Shown here: positions 44,202 to 53,043 of the stretch, piece after piece
How positions within the stretch are numbered: the first letter of the stretch is position 1
Layout: every line of letters begins with the position of its first letter
DNA from: Pseudoalteromonas aliena SW19
Lineage (GTDB): Bacteria; Pseudomonadota; Gammaproteobacteria; Enterobacterales; Alteromonadaceae
NCBI RefSeq assembly: GCF_014905615.1
Contig: NZ_AQGU01000025.1
Location: 62,001-126,000, forward strand
Direction of reading: 5' to 3'
DNA: 64,000 nucleotides
Notes under the pieces: generated by a model
The model's input: only the letters and a program-made list of their open reading frames with translations
Told to the model about the DNA's origin: nothing
Database searches by the model: none
Made by a program: the position numbers and the translations under genes

Positions 44202-44714
44202 CTAAAATTGGTATGTAAAACCAAGAGAGATAGCTGTAATTTTAATATCATCTTTGTTGTATAAAGATTGATAACCCAATCTGATTTGGGTGTTGTCTAT
44301 GTAAGGAATATCTTGATGTACCGCCAGTCCCCACGCAAAACCTTTATATTGAAAGTTGTCACTAATTGTCATTTCAGGACCCGCAGTTACAATATCTGTT
44401 ATTGCATACCCCAAAGAAACATCTAAGCCAAAACCATTTACAACATCTGATTGCATAACAAAAAATAGCGCGGCGCTTTTCTCTATATCAAACTCAATAC
44501 TATAAATATTATCAGTGTCATTAGCAGCTAAATATTGGGCTTCAAAAGCCATGTTGTTGTTACTAACACCTAAACGTAGTGCGGTTGCTTTGGGTTTTGC
44601 ATCTTCGCTGGCAATCGTGATTTCAGGTAAAACGTAATCTACACCGATATAAACGGTGTCAGCAAAACACTGTGAAGACGCGCAAAGGAAAAGTAGAGGA
44701 AGTATTTTTTCCAT
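44202..44714 (-). CDS. small outer-membrane beta-barrel protein
   Basis: About 170 residues with a signal peptide (KILPLLFLCASSQCFA). Alternating strands (ATALRLGVSNNNMAFEAQYLA, TQIRLGYQSLYN) and a final TYQF suggest an eight-stranded OM barrel. ATG 44714 was preferred to GTG 44726, which adds four residues. It is upstream of the Big2 lipoprotein gene and a pair function is possible. The family was not identified. Confidence 0.6.
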   Translation of the reverse strand: MEKILPLLFLCASSQCFADTVYIGVDYVLPEITIASEDAKPKATALRLGVSNNNMAFEAQYLAANDTDNIYSIEFDIEKSAALFFVMQSDVVNGFGLDVSLGYAITDIVTAGPEMTISDNFQYKGFAWGLAVHQDIPYIDNTQIRLGYQSLYNKDDIKITAISLGFTYQF

Positions 44715-44893
44715 AAAGAGGCTCACTATCCATAAATTATTATAAGGCAGGGATGGTATATAATCGACTAAAATTAATCAAGAAAATGTCCGTGTTTTAT
44801 GTTTAAAAAGGTACAATTAACCACTTTATTAACACTTTGATAAATGAATAATTAGGAGCTATTTTTGTTTCGTTTTTAAAATATTAACAACAA

Positions 44894-44930
44894 AAAAAGC
44901 GAAGACCTTAAAAGGCACCTTCGCTTGTTT
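44894..44930 (+). terminator. hairpin with A and T runs, likely terminator
   Basis: AAGCGAAG pairs with CTTCGCTT across a 14-nt loop, with A-run left and T-run right. It sits between the beta-barrel promoter region and MITE copy F and is oriented to stop minus-strand transcription from the exporter gene. Confidence 0.6.
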
Positions 44931-44962
44931 TGTTACAGTTAAATTCAGTAACTCACAGATTA

Positions 44963-45123
44963 ATACCAATTGCATTAAATTAGTGATCTATTATAGCGAT
45001 AAGAAAATAGCGCAATAACAAGGCTAAAATTATGATACATAGTTGTTCTATATAAATAATTTTAACGTAGTGAGTGAGTTATTTAATACGCTAGAATGAT
45101 CATGTTTTTAATAAAATTGGTAT
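44963..45123. repeat. MITE-like repeat, 161-bp family, copy F
   Basis: Begins ATACCAATTGCATTAAATTA and ends TTTTAATAAAATTGGTAT; it is in reverse orientation to A and B. Its right end is 2 bp from the stop codon of the ABC exporter gene. Together with copies B and C it shows a tendency to lie within a few bases of stop codons. Confidence 0.75.
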
Positions 45124-45125
45124 AA

Positions 45126-46973
45126 TTAATCTATACCTATAAACCCGCCTGTTTGGTGCGTCCAAAGGGCTGCGTAAATGCCACCTTTAGCAATGAGCTC
45201 TTCATGAGTACCTTGCTCAACTACGCCGCCGTCATCAAGTACAATTAATCTATCCATTTGTGCAATGGTTGATAACCTGTGTGCTATAGCGATTACTGTT
45301 TTACCTGTCATTAAGTCATCAAGGCTTGCTTGAATTGCTGCTTCTACTTCTGAGTCGAGTGCGCTGGTGGCTTCATCAAGTATGAGTATAGGTGCGTTTT
45401 TAAGTAATACGCGGGCAATAGCAATACGTTGACGTTGGCCGCCCGATAGGGTGACACCGCGTTCGCCTACTTGTGCATCAAACCCTTTATTATCTTTACT
45501 ATCAACCAAGTCGTTTATAAACTCGAGTGCTTTAGCTTGCTTGGTAGCGTTTATCATCTCAGCTTGCGTTGCATCGGGACGTCCATACAAAATGTTATCT
45601 TTTACTGAACGGTGCAGCAGGGAAGTGTCTTGCGTGACCATGGCGATATAACGGCGAAGACTTTCTTGGCTTACGTCTGTGATATTTTGACCATCAATTT
45701 TTATGCTGCCAGAGTCGGTATCATAAAAACGCAATAATAAGTTAACAAGCGTTGATTTACCTGCGCCAGAGCGACCCACCAATCCAATTTTTTCGCCGGG
45801 TTTAATCGTTAAATTTAGCCCGTTCATAACGGGGCTGCGAGTAGTCTCGTTTGCGGCTTTACCGTAATTAAAGTGTACGTTATTAAACTCAATTGCCCCT
45901 TGGCTTACGTTCAGTGTATTGGCGTTTGGTTTGTCGGCCACTTCGATAGGGTTTGAGAGTGTTTTCATACCATCGGCTACGGTGCCAATGTTTTCAAACA
46001 GACTGCTTATTTCCCACATGATCCATTGCGCCATGCCGTTTAATCGAAGCGCTAGACTTACTGCAACCGCAATTGCCCCCGCGCTAATTGCGCTAAGCGA
46101 CCATAAATAAAGTGATACAGCAGCAACTGAGAATACTAATAGGTAATTTAGGGTTTGAATAACGAAGTTCAAGCTAGTTACCAAGCGCATTTGTTTGTAC
46201 ACAGGCTGCAAAAACACATCCATGCTTTGTTTTGCGTATTGCTCTTCTCGCTGGGTATACGAAAACAATTTGATCGTAGAAATATTGGTGTAGCTATCAA
46301 CAATACGCCCCGTCATTTCTGAACGAGCATCGGCTTGTGAGCTAGCAATTTTTTTAAGGCGCGGAACAAAATATAGCTGCACGCAAATGTATAAAGCCAA
46401 CCAAACCAGTAAAGGGATCATTAAGCGCCAATCAGCTTCGGCAACTAAAAATACCATCGAGCCAAAATAAACCACGATGTACATTAGTACATCTAGTAGT
46501 TTAGTCACTGTTTCGCGAACGGCTAAAGAGGTTTGCAGTACTTTAGTGGCTATTCGTCCAGCAAATTCATTTTGATAAAAACTCACGCTTTGACGCAGTA
46601 AATAACGATGCGCTAACCAGCGTATCGACATAGGGTAATTACCTAACAAGGCTTGGTGCAAAATAGCGGAATGAAAAAATACAACGACAGGCAGCACAAC
46701 TAATAGCATTACAGCCATTTTAACAAGTTCTGACTTTTGTTCGACAAACAAAGTCTCGGGTGTGTAGGCCGTTAACCAATCAACTAGTTGCCCCATGTAG
46801 CTAAATAAAGACACCTCTAGGATAGCGAGCATGGCGGCGCTTATTGACATCAGCACCAGCGATAGTTCCATTCCTTTGGTGTAGTGACGACAAAAAGCAA
46901 ATAAAGTAGAAGGCGGCTGAGTAGGTTGGTGCTCAGGAAATGCTTTGGTCATTTTTTCAAATAATCGATACAT
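45126..46973 (-). CDS. MsbA-like ABC exporter (membrane and ATPase domains fused)
   Basis: A 615-residue half-transporter working as a homodimer. Residues 40-340 hold six membrane helices of the type IV exporter fold. Residues 370-605 form the ATPase: Walker A VGRSGAGKST, Q-loop MVTQDTSLLHRSVKDNILYG, signature LSGGQRQRIAIARVLL, Walker B ILILDEATSALDS and H-loop AIAHRLSTIAQMD. The substrate is not predictable; lipids, drugs or peptides are possible. No linked accessory genes. MITE copy F lies at the 3' end. Confidence 0.9.
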   Translation of the reverse strand: MYRLFEKMTKAFPEHQPTQPPSTLFAFCRHYTKGMELSLVLMSISAAMLAILEVSLFSYMGQLVDWLTAYTPETLFVEQKSELVKMAVMLLVVLPVVVFFHSAILHQALLGNYPMSIRWLAHRYLLRQSVSFYQNEFAGRIATKVLQTSLAVRETVTKLLDVLMYIVVYFGSMVFLVAEADWRLMIPLLVWLALYICVQLYFVPRLKKIASSQADARSEMTGRIVDSYTNISTIKLFSYTQREEQYAKQSMDVFLQPVYKQMRLVTSLNFVIQTLNYLLVFSVAAVSLYLWSLSAISAGAIAVAVSLALRLNGMAQWIMWEISSLFENIGTVADGMKTLSNPIEVADKPNANTLNVSQGAIEFNNVHFNYGKAANETTRSPVMNGLNLTIKPGEKIGLVGRSGAGKSTLVNLLLRFYDTDSGSIKIDGQNITDVSQESLRRYIAMVTQDTSLLHRSVKDNILYGRPDATQAEMINATKQAKALEFINDLVDSKDNKGFDAQVGERGVTLSGGQRQRIAIARVLLKNAPILILDEATSALDSEVEAAIQASLDDLMTGKTVIAIAHRLSTIAQMDRLIVLDDGGVVEQGTHEELIAKGGIYAALWTHQTGGFIGID

Positions 46974-47190
46974 TTTAAAAACTTAAATGGCAAATAATGG
47001 TGAGTATCATAGCATTTAAGTATTTTAAAATGCAGCCTTGTAAAGGCTTAATATTAAGATAAGCGTGCAGCCAAATAATACAGATATTACCATCATCCTT
47101 ATTTGAGTATCGAAAAGATATTAAATTTGATAGCAGATCTAAAATAGGCGAATATTAGCGAGTGTTTACTTCCCAGAAATAGACATTAAG

Positions 47191-47235
47191 GCAGTTAGCA
47201 TTGAAAATAGCTGCTGAGATAGACTCATTATTCAA
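47191..47235. repeat. fragment of the third MITE-like family
   Basis: GCAGTTAGCATTGAAAATAG and the following CTGCTGAGATAGACTCATTATTC match 50269-50313 at most positions. It is upstream of the GFA gene, in a roughly 290-bp gap that holds nothing else I recognise. Confidence 0.45.
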
Positions 47236-47261
47236 AATTGGCTTAATTATAAGGAGGTGAT

Positions 47262-47666
47262 ATGTACACAGGTTCATGTTTATGTGGTGAAATTACAGTA
47301 GAGCTAACGGGCCCTATTACGAGTATTATCCATTGTCACTGTTCACTTTGCAGAAAAAACAGCGGTACTGCTTTTGCGACTAACGGCTTTATAAATGCCA
47401 ACGAATTTACAATTTCAACAGGCAGTAATTTACTAAGCGAATATTCTTTTAAAGCAGGGCGTACGCGTTATTTTTGTAAATGTTGCGGTTCACCAATTTA
47501 TAGTGCTAATGCAGATGACAAAAGTCGATATAGAATTCGTTTGGGTCTAATAGATTCAGCGATTACTGAAAAGCCTTTATCTCATAATTTTGTAACTTCT
47601 AAGGCAAATTGGGAGCAACTAGAAACGAGCTTACCTTGTTACGATACATTTGAACCTGGTCGCTAG
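47262..47666 (+). CDS. GFA-family (CENP-V/GFA domain) zinc protein
   Basis: A 134-residue protein of the glutathione-dependent formaldehyde-activating family. Zinc-binding cysteines are in place: C6-x-C8, C25-x-C27-x2-C30 and C72-x2-C75. An unusually strong ribosome site (AAGGAGGTGAT) precedes the ATG. Many GFA proteins have no proven formaldehyde role, so function is unknown. It is convergent with the methyltransferase-like gene, with only 3 bp between stops. Confidence 0.85.
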   Translation: MYTGSCLCGEITVELTGPITSIIHCHCSLCRKNSGTAFATNGFINANEFTISTGSNLLSEYSFKAGRTRYFCKCCGSPIYSANADDKSRYRIRLGLIDSAITEKPLSHNFVTSKANWEQLETSLPCYDTFEPGR

Positions 47667-47669
47667 TCG

Positions 47670-48473
47670 TTACTCTATTTCTATATGATATATAGTATTT
47701 ATTGCGTTATGTAGTTTTGGAGCAATGACTTGCATTACTTTTGATGCGTGTATGGCTTCAATACTAATATACTTCAACGACTTGTGGCTAAGTATTAGTA
47801 CAATATTGCTGTATTCATTAAATTCGATGAGTGCGATGCACTCAAAATACTGACGCAGTAAAACTAAAATATTTTTTAAATCTTGGCCTGTTTGAGGGTT
47901 TAAATTAATCACTGCTTGGCCATTTTCATCTATACAGCGATTAATTGATTGCCAAAATGAATGACTTTGAATAAACGTTTGGTGGTACTCTCCACTAAAA
48001 ATATCAATATAGATAATGTCGTATTTTTGATTGCATAGACTTATAAACTGCTCAGCACATTGTAAATGAACAGTGTGATCGTTGGGTAATTGAAAAAACT
48101 GCTTTGCAATGCTCACTATTGCTGGGTTTATTTCTACACTTTCAAACAGATTAATGGGGCTTAAGTAAGGAGTATTAGACTCAATATGTTTGAGTGTACG
48201 TTCTAACCCAGCTGTGCCTAGCCCTAAATTTAGAATACGCAGGTTATTAATCGGTATTAATAAAAATAACAGCATGCTTTGATATATAGCCACACATACT
48301 TTTTCAGGGCTCACTTTATTCATTACACCTTGAATAATTACGTCAGACTGTGGGTTGTTGTTAAGCGTGAGCCATAGATGTTCATTATTTTGATAAACGC
48401 AAGTTGAACCAAATTCATTTTCGACATGATAGGTTAGATTACTTGATGTGGTATCGATTTTTAATTGGCGCAT
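47670..48473 (-). CDS. spermidine-synthase-like methyltransferase-fold protein
   Basis: A 267-residue protein with a Rossmann-like SAM/dcSAM fold. Visible motifs: NLGLGTAGLERTL (motif I), VEINPAIVSIAKQFF (acidic end of strand 2), and YDIIYIDIFSGEYH (motif around strand 4). This is the pattern of spermidine synthase SpeE and related fused-MFS or orphan proteins, but no typical polyamine-site residues can be confirmed. It is possibly an orphan SpeE-like protein. Single gene. Confidence 0.7.
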   Translation of the reverse strand: MRQLKIDTTSSNLTYHVENEFGSTCVYQNNEHLWLTLNNNPQSDVIIQGVMNKVSPEKVCVAIYQSMLLFLLIPINNLRILNLGLGTAGLERTLKHIESNTPYLSPINLFESVEINPAIVSIAKQFFQLPNDHTVHLQCAEQFISLCNQKYDIIYIDIFSGEYHQTFIQSHSFWQSINRCIDENGQAVINLNPQTGQDLKNILVLLRQYFECIALIEFNEYSNIVLILSHKSLKYISIEAIHASKVMQVIAPKLHNAINTIYHIEIE

Positions 48474-48560
48474 AACAGTATGTAGTAGATTAAACTCGCT
48501 CAGTAGTGTGCCATGAATAGGGTGAGGTTTTCACTTAATTTTTACCTAACCTGAGCTCTA

Positions 48561-48818
48561 CGGCCTGTTTATCTTTCGAGGTTGAATTTGCAGCAGACTG
48601 TTTGGTATTTAGGCAAGGCAGAGCCTATGTCATGTGGTATTCCCCATAAATAGGCGATAACGCAGCATAAATGCCAAACATGCGCTGTCCTTGGGTTCTG
48701 CCTAGGGGCGATTAACTCTTTGTTGCTCGGTTTTGATTTAGCCCACTAGGTTACAAACCTCACGCCGCGATTAAATCGCCCCTAGATTGAACACATTTTA
48801 ATCCTGAAAGGTCAACAG
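48561..48818. repeat. long structured repeat R3, interrupted at its right end
   Basis: Starts CGGCCTGTTTATCTTTCGAGG and runs to AAAGGTCAACAG, after which an IS110-type element begins. The missing end GCCCTAG is found at 50137-50143 on the other side of the insertion, so joined together it reads CAACAGGCCCTAG, as in R1. R3 itself lies inside a fragmentary MITE of the third family: CTAACCTGAGCTCTA on its left and GTTAAGAGATTTACTAAC on its right. Confidence 0.8.
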
Positions 48819-48887
48819 ATGTATGGACTCCCACTTCCCTCAGGAGTAACGTAATAAGCGATAAAACTTTTACCAAGGAGCCCATAC

Positions 48888-49925
48888 ATGTTTGATTGTA
48901 ATGTAATCACAATTGATTTAGCAAAAAATTTATTTCAGGTTTGTAAAACAGATAAGAATGGACATGTTATTTATAACAAAGCAATCACGAGAGCTAAACT
49001 TAAAGAATTGTTAATTAAAGAGAAGCAATCTTTAGTTGCTATGGGATCGTGTGGCGGAACACATTATTGGGCACGCTTTGCGAAACAGGCTGGTCATCAA
49101 GTAAAAGCGATTAATGCACGACAGGTAAAAGCATTCCGTCAAGGGCAAAAGACAGATGCGAATGATGCGCTGGCTATTTCTGTTGCGGCTCGCCTGCCTC
49201 ATATTAAAGGAAGTCGTTTACTTTCAGCCCATGAGCAATGCCTGCAAGGCATTGAATGTATGCGTGATTTATTGGTCAAACAAAAAGTAAGTTTAAGTAA
49301 TCAACTCAGAGGCTTACTTTTGGAGTTAGGGTATCCAATAGCTCAAGGCGATACCCCGTTAATTCACGCTATACCTGAGATACTAGAAGAGGCAGAAAAT
49401 AGTTTAACAGCCTCATTTCGTTTTTCAATTCACCTCCTTTTTAAACGCTTTAAGGAGACAATTGAAGAAGCAAAGCTGATTGAAAAACAATTGCATGAAA
49501 TAATTAAAGAAGATAAAACATGTAACCGCTTACAAGCCTTAGAGGGAGTCGGTCCAGTCTGTGCAATTTTGATAAAAATAGCGCTAGGTAATGCAACACA
49601 TTTCAAAAGTGGTCGAGAAGCCGCCGCATGTTTTGGTCTAACACCAGTACAACATAGCAGTGGGGGTAAAGAAAAAATAGGCGCGATATCTAAAGTGATA
49701 GGAAATAAGAAGCTGCGAAGTGCTTTGTTTAAAGGTGCATTAGCGGTTGTTTCCCAACTAGAAAAAAGAGAAAGTCGCAGTGAAAAAGATGTATGGTTGA
49801 AAGCATTAACCGCGCGTCGAGGAAAGAAAGTAGCAGCCATTGCTTTAGCGAATAAAACGATAAGAACGGCTTTTGCAATGCAAAAGCATGATAAAGAATA
49901 CCAGCCACAATTACTTGCGGCTTAA
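48888..49925 (+). CDS. IS110-family DEDD transposase, catalytic Glu replaced
   Basis: A 345-residue transposase. The N-terminal RuvC-like DEDD domain has D10 (TIDLAKN) and D90/D93 (KTDANDA). The C-terminal Tnp domain has the GVGP helix-hairpin (residues 220-223) and AAACFGLTPVQHSSGGKEKIG, with the candidate serine nucleophile at 257/258. The usual glutamate in the VAMEAC-type segment is G53 (VAMGSCGG; codon GGA, one base from GAA). This could inactivate the protein. The Shine-Dalgarno AAGGAG is 7 bp upstream. Length is full, with no frameshift. Confidence 0.9.
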   Translation: MFDCNVITIDLAKNLFQVCKTDKNGHVIYNKAITRAKLKELLIKEKQSLVAMGSCGGTHYWARFAKQAGHQVKAINARQVKAFRQGQKTDANDALAISVAARLPHIKGSRLLSAHEQCLQGIECMRDLLVKQKVSLSNQLRGLLLELGYPIAQGDTPLIHAIPEILEEAENSLTASFRFSIHLLFKRFKETIEEAKLIEKQLHEIIKEDKTCNRLQALEGVGPVCAILIKIALGNATHFKSGREAAACFGLTPVQHSSGGKEKIGAISKVIGNKKLRSALFKGALAVVSQLEKRESRSEKDVWLKALTARRGKKVAAIALANKTIRTAFAMQKHDKEYQPQLLAA

Positions 49926-50136
49926 AATTTGTCAATAAGAGCGCTTAAAATAGGTAAGACCAACCTTCAATAGACTGTTAGGGCCTGAAGTTTCATAAAC
50001 TGCTCAACAGAAAAGTCATGAAGGTGCGAATACATAAGAGGCCAGAGGTAGCCCCTCAATTTGAGCCCGTATATAAGCTAGCATCTAAATTTATTTTAAC
50101 TTTTTCTTTTTGACATTGACGGAGAGTCCATATAAG
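49926..50136 (+). ncRNA. candidate bridge RNA region in the IS right end
   Basis: In the IS1111 group the guide (bridge) RNA is encoded in the long right noncoding end. The 211 bp here are long enough and hold no ORF. The exact RNA limits and loops cannot be set by eye; the call is from family layout alone. Confidence 0.35.
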
Positions 50137-50142
50137 GCCCTA

Positions 50143-50333
50143 GTTAAGAGATTTACTAACGTATTGAATCATGGTGATATTTAAATTTATTTTCTCTAGT
50201 CAGAGATTTTCAGTGAAAACAAGGCGAATTTACGCGTCAATAGCGGGTCTATTGCAAGTAAATTCAACGCAGTTAGCGCTGAAAATGGCTGCTCGAGATA
50301 GATTTATTATCCTAAGTTCAGGTTATACCTTGA
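50143..50333. repeat. third MITE-like family, right part
   Basis: 50143-50278 matches the interior of copy C in reverse (GTTAAGAGATTTACTAAC, GCGAATTTACGCGTC, GCAAGTAAATTCAACGCAG). 50269-50333 carries the distinct end GCTGAAAATGGCTGC..AAGTTCAGGTTATACC, related to 40374-40430 and 47191-47235. The left end CTAACCTGAGCT lies at 48546, before R3. The rest of the gap to 50508 shows no gene. Confidence 0.6.
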
Positions 50334-50508
50334 TCATATCCTCAGTAACTACATCAGCATCACTTTATCGTTTTTTAGTGTACTAAATACATTAAGACAC
50401 TCTCAATCCTGCACCTTAGCGTAGCTATGTTCACATTTATCTCAAATGTATTGAAGTACAAACGTGCTTGAGTGATGGTGTATGCTCAAATAATTCGGAG
50501 TCATATTT

Positions 50509-51909
50509 ATGCTTAGCACAGGTATTAAAATTACGAGTAAAATTTTGCAGCACAGCACGTTAGCTGTTGTATGTTCTTTTAGTCTGATGGTAAATGCGTC
50601 AGAGCTTAAATTTGAGGATCAACAAAAGCTTCATGATATAGCAAACAACGTATCTGCTAGTCGCATTGGTCATGATATTCAAACACTGGTGAATTTTGGT
50701 ACTCGTCATACACTTTCAGATACTAAATCTGATACTCGAGGTATTGGTGCGGCTAGACGTTGGATAAAAAAAGAATTTGAAAAAATATCAGCACAATGTG
50801 GCGGTTGTCTTGAAGTTATTGAAGTAAAAGATACTATTTCGGGTGAAAAACGCATTCCGAATCCTGTTGAAGTTGTAAACATAGTCGCTATTCAACGCGG
50901 TATTAGCGAGCCAAACCGTATGGTGATGATGTCGGGAGACATAGATTCACGTGTTAGTAACGTTATGGATTTTACCAGTGACTCGCCTGGTGCTAACGAT
51001 AACGCTTCTGGTGTAGCGGGCGTTATAGAAGCGGCTCGTGTTTTAAGTAAGTACAAATTTAATGGTTCGGTAGTTTACGCAGCACTTTCGGGCGAAGAGC
51101 AAGGTTTGTTTGGCGGTAAAATATTAACGGCTTATGCACAAAAGCATAACTGGCAAGTTCATGGCGTTTTAAACAACGATATGATTGGTAATATTACCGG
51201 TATTAATGGCGTAACCGATAACACGACGGCCCGTATATTCTCTGAAGGAACACGTGTTGTAGAAACTAAAAAGCAAGCTAACACTCGCCGTTTTACGGGG
51301 GGGGAAGTTGATTCTGCGAGTCGTAATCTAGCGCGCTACATAGATACTATTGCTGATAAATACATCCCAAATTTAAACACGATACTCGTTTATCGATTAG
51401 ATAGATTTGGCCGTGGTGGGCATCATCGTCCATTTAACGATGCAGGGTTTGCGGCGGTGCGTATTATGGAAACTAACGAACACTACGACCGTCAGCATCA
51501 AGATTTGCGAACTGAAGATGGTATTGAGTATGGCGATACAATTGAAGGCGTTGATTTTGATTACACCGCAAAGTTAACATCACTCAATGCTGTTGCTATG
51601 GCCTCAATGGCATGGGCACCTGCACCGCCAAAAGAGGTTGAAATAAAGGGAGCCGTGACAGCGAATACGTCATTTTCTTGGCAAGAAACCAGTGATGAAA
51701 ATATTGCCGGTTATAAAATTTATTGGCGTTATACCAGCGAGCCGCAATGGCAGTTTAGTAAATATGTTGGCAAGGTTTCAAAGTACACACTTAAAAACGT
51801 AGTGATTGATAATTATTACTTTGGAGTTGCGTCTGTAAATAAACAAGGGATTGAGTCGCCAGTGGTGTTTCCCGGTGATGTAGGATCGTTTGATCACAAT
51901 ATAAAATAG
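50509..51909 (+). CDS. secreted M28-family peptidase with fibronectin-III-like C-terminus
   Basis: A 466-residue protein with a signal peptide (to about residue 30). The M28 (aminopeptidase) fold shows SPGANDNASGVAGVIEAARVL, the catalytic GEEQGLFG, NNDMIGN and a final HYDRQHQ. The usual first zinc ligand His in the GHxDS-type motif reads GDIDS, so Asp may replace it or the site is altered. The last 90 residues (FSWQETSDENIAGYKIYWRYTS) form a fibronectin-III-like domain. Likely extracellular, for protein use. Confidence 0.85.
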   Translation: MLSTGIKITSKILQHSTLAVVCSFSLMVNASELKFEDQQKLHDIANNVSASRIGHDIQTLVNFGTRHTLSDTKSDTRGIGAARRWIKKEFEKISAQCGGCLEVIEVKDTISGEKRIPNPVEVVNIVAIQRGISEPNRMVMMSGDIDSRVSNVMDFTSDSPGANDNASGVAGVIEAARVLSKYKFNGSVVYAALSGEEQGLFGGKILTAYAQKHNWQVHGVLNNDMIGNITGINGVTDNTTARIFSEGTRVVETKKQANTRRFTGGEVDSASRNLARYIDTIADKYIPNLNTILVYRLDRFGRGGHHRPFNDAGFAAVRIMETNEHYDRQHQDLRTEDGIEYGDTIEGVDFDYTAKLTSLNAVAMASMAWAPAPPKEVEIKGAVTANTSFSWQETSDENIAGYKIYWRYTSEPQWQFSKYVGKVSKYTLKNVVIDNYYFGVASVNKQGIESPVVFPGDVGSFDHNIK

Positions 51910-52026
51910 TAGCTTGGTTGAAAATACAGCAAACAGTAGGGTCAGTGGTGCAAATTGCGTTTTTTATGCTTGCACCTTAAATGCTAAGCCCTTAGAGTAT
52001 AAAAAAAGAAGTTAAGGTTATTAAAA

Positions 52027-52479
52027 ATGCAACAACAAGAAAAAAAACAGTTAACAAATGAAGAGCAAGCTTTTACAGATCAACAACGTGTGGTTTGGCA
52101 ACGTGAATGTTTTCAAAGCGCGCAAAAGCATTTAGCAGAAAAAGGCATTATGCCGAAATCTGTAGTTGATAAAGATAGTCGCTTCTTAGCCCCTTTGTGC
52201 GCATTGTGGAAGTTTAAAGCACAAAACGGTAAAGCATATTGGGTAGTTACAGGGCGTTTACCAACAGATCATGCTGAAGTGAGTGTTGCAAATAATGCGC
52301 GAGATGCTATGCGTTATTTTTCAATGCAATGGCAATTAAAAGCAGATCAAATAATGAGTGTCGGCACACGCGATAAAACGCAAATTGATTTTGCTAATCT
52401 ACTGATAAACCGTGCACATGGTTTATATGAGATATATGAAAAAGAGCAGCTTTGGGCTAATGAGCAAAAGTCATCGTAA
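52027..52479 (+). CDS. small soluble protein of unknown function (DUF4826-like)
   Basis: A 150-residue protein without signal or membrane segment. It resembles the DUF4826 family of Alteromonadales and Shewanella proteins (LAPLCALWKFKAQNGKAYWVVTGRLPTDH in outline), from memory. It is charged and helical at both ends. The ATG lies in AAAAATG after a weak AAGG. Single gene, ended by the hairpin at 52536-52572. Confidence 0.55.
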   Translation: MQQQEKKQLTNEEQAFTDQQRVVWQRECFQSAQKHLAEKGIMPKSVVDKDSRFLAPLCALWKFKAQNGKAYWVVTGRLPTDHAEVSVANNARDAMRYFSMQWQLKADQIMSVGTRDKTQIDFANLLINRAHGLYEIYEKEQLWANEQKSS

Positions 52480-52535
52480 AGTTAGATAATAAATAAATTT
52501 TAAACACCAACTTTCTATCCTTGCGCCCCTGAGTA

Positions 52536-52572
52536 GTTCATTAAAAGGCAATTAAATTGCCTTTTAATGAAC
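52536..52572 (+). terminator. 17-bp perfect hairpin shared by two convergent genes
   Basis: GTTCATTAAAAGGCAAT and its exact inverse ATTGCCTTTTAATGAAC surround a 3-nt loop. It contains the stop codon of the minus-strand GNAT gene (52564-52566). It is probably a bidirectional terminator, although the T-run is only four long. Confidence 0.65.
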
Positions 52573-53022
52573 GAGCGTAAATGGTTTTGTTACAAAATTT
52601 GATACATCGCATTGCATTCTCAGCCTCGGTATACCTGCTTCCATAAATACATTACCTTGCTTTATAAAACCATTTTGGTTAAAAAGTGGTACCTCGTTTA
52701 AAATGCAATTAATACAAATAGTATGTATATTTTGGTGTTCAGCAATTTTAACAATAAAATTTAGAAGCGACTGGTATACATCTCGGTTACGGTGCTCAGG
52801 AAGTACAGCTATACGGCTAATAAGACCATCGCTACATAACCTTCCAGTTGCTATACCTCTGTCATATTCGTCGGTCACAAGTACATGTTGAGCAATTTGG
52901 TCTAGGCTATCGAATTCTACTTTTTTGGGGATATGTAACTCGTACACAAAAACGCGTTCCCTTATATGCTGTAACAAATTCTTATGTATGTTCCAATCTA
53001 CTTCGTTAACTTGATAGCCCAT
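52564..53022 (-). CDS. GNAT-family N-acetyltransferase
   Basis: A 152-residue acetyl-CoA-dependent transferase. The start resembles ElaA/YjcF-type GNATs (RERVFVYELHIPKKVEFDSLDQIAQHVLV), with RIAVLPEHRNRDVYQSLLNFIV forming the acetyl-CoA loop (motif A) and a last LFNQNGFIKQG strand. AGGAG lies 6 bp before the ATG. It lies upstream-to-downstream after roxA on the same strand with 21 bp between, so it may be co-transcribed. The target is unknown. Confidence 0.8.
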   Translation of the reverse strand: MGYQVNEVDWNIHKNLLQHIRERVFVYELHIPKKVEFDSLDQIAQHVLVTDEYDRGIATGRLCSDGLISRIAVLPEHRNRDVYQSLLNFIVKIAEHQNIHTICINCILNEVPLFNQNGFIKQGNVFMEAGIPRLRMQCDVSNFVTKPFTLVH

Positions 53023-53043
53023 AGCAAACTCCTATTAGAGCAA

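Larger units (their letters stand above)
48819..50136 (+). mobile_element. IS110-family (IS1111-type) insertion sequence
   Basis: About 1318 bp, limits set by rebuilding the R3 end. Near each tip is a short inverted repeat: TATGGACTC at the left and GAGTCCATA at the right. The left noncoding end is about 69 bp and the right about 211 bp, the layout of the IS1111 group. No target duplication is needed to rebuild R3, as expected for the family. Insertion into a palindromic repeat also fits the family's known taste for REP-like and attC targets. Confidence 0.85.

Noticed and set aside
50171..50386. 71-residue open frame
   Set aside because: It lies almost wholly in a MITE-like repeat whose other copies are not open in that frame; no ribosome site.
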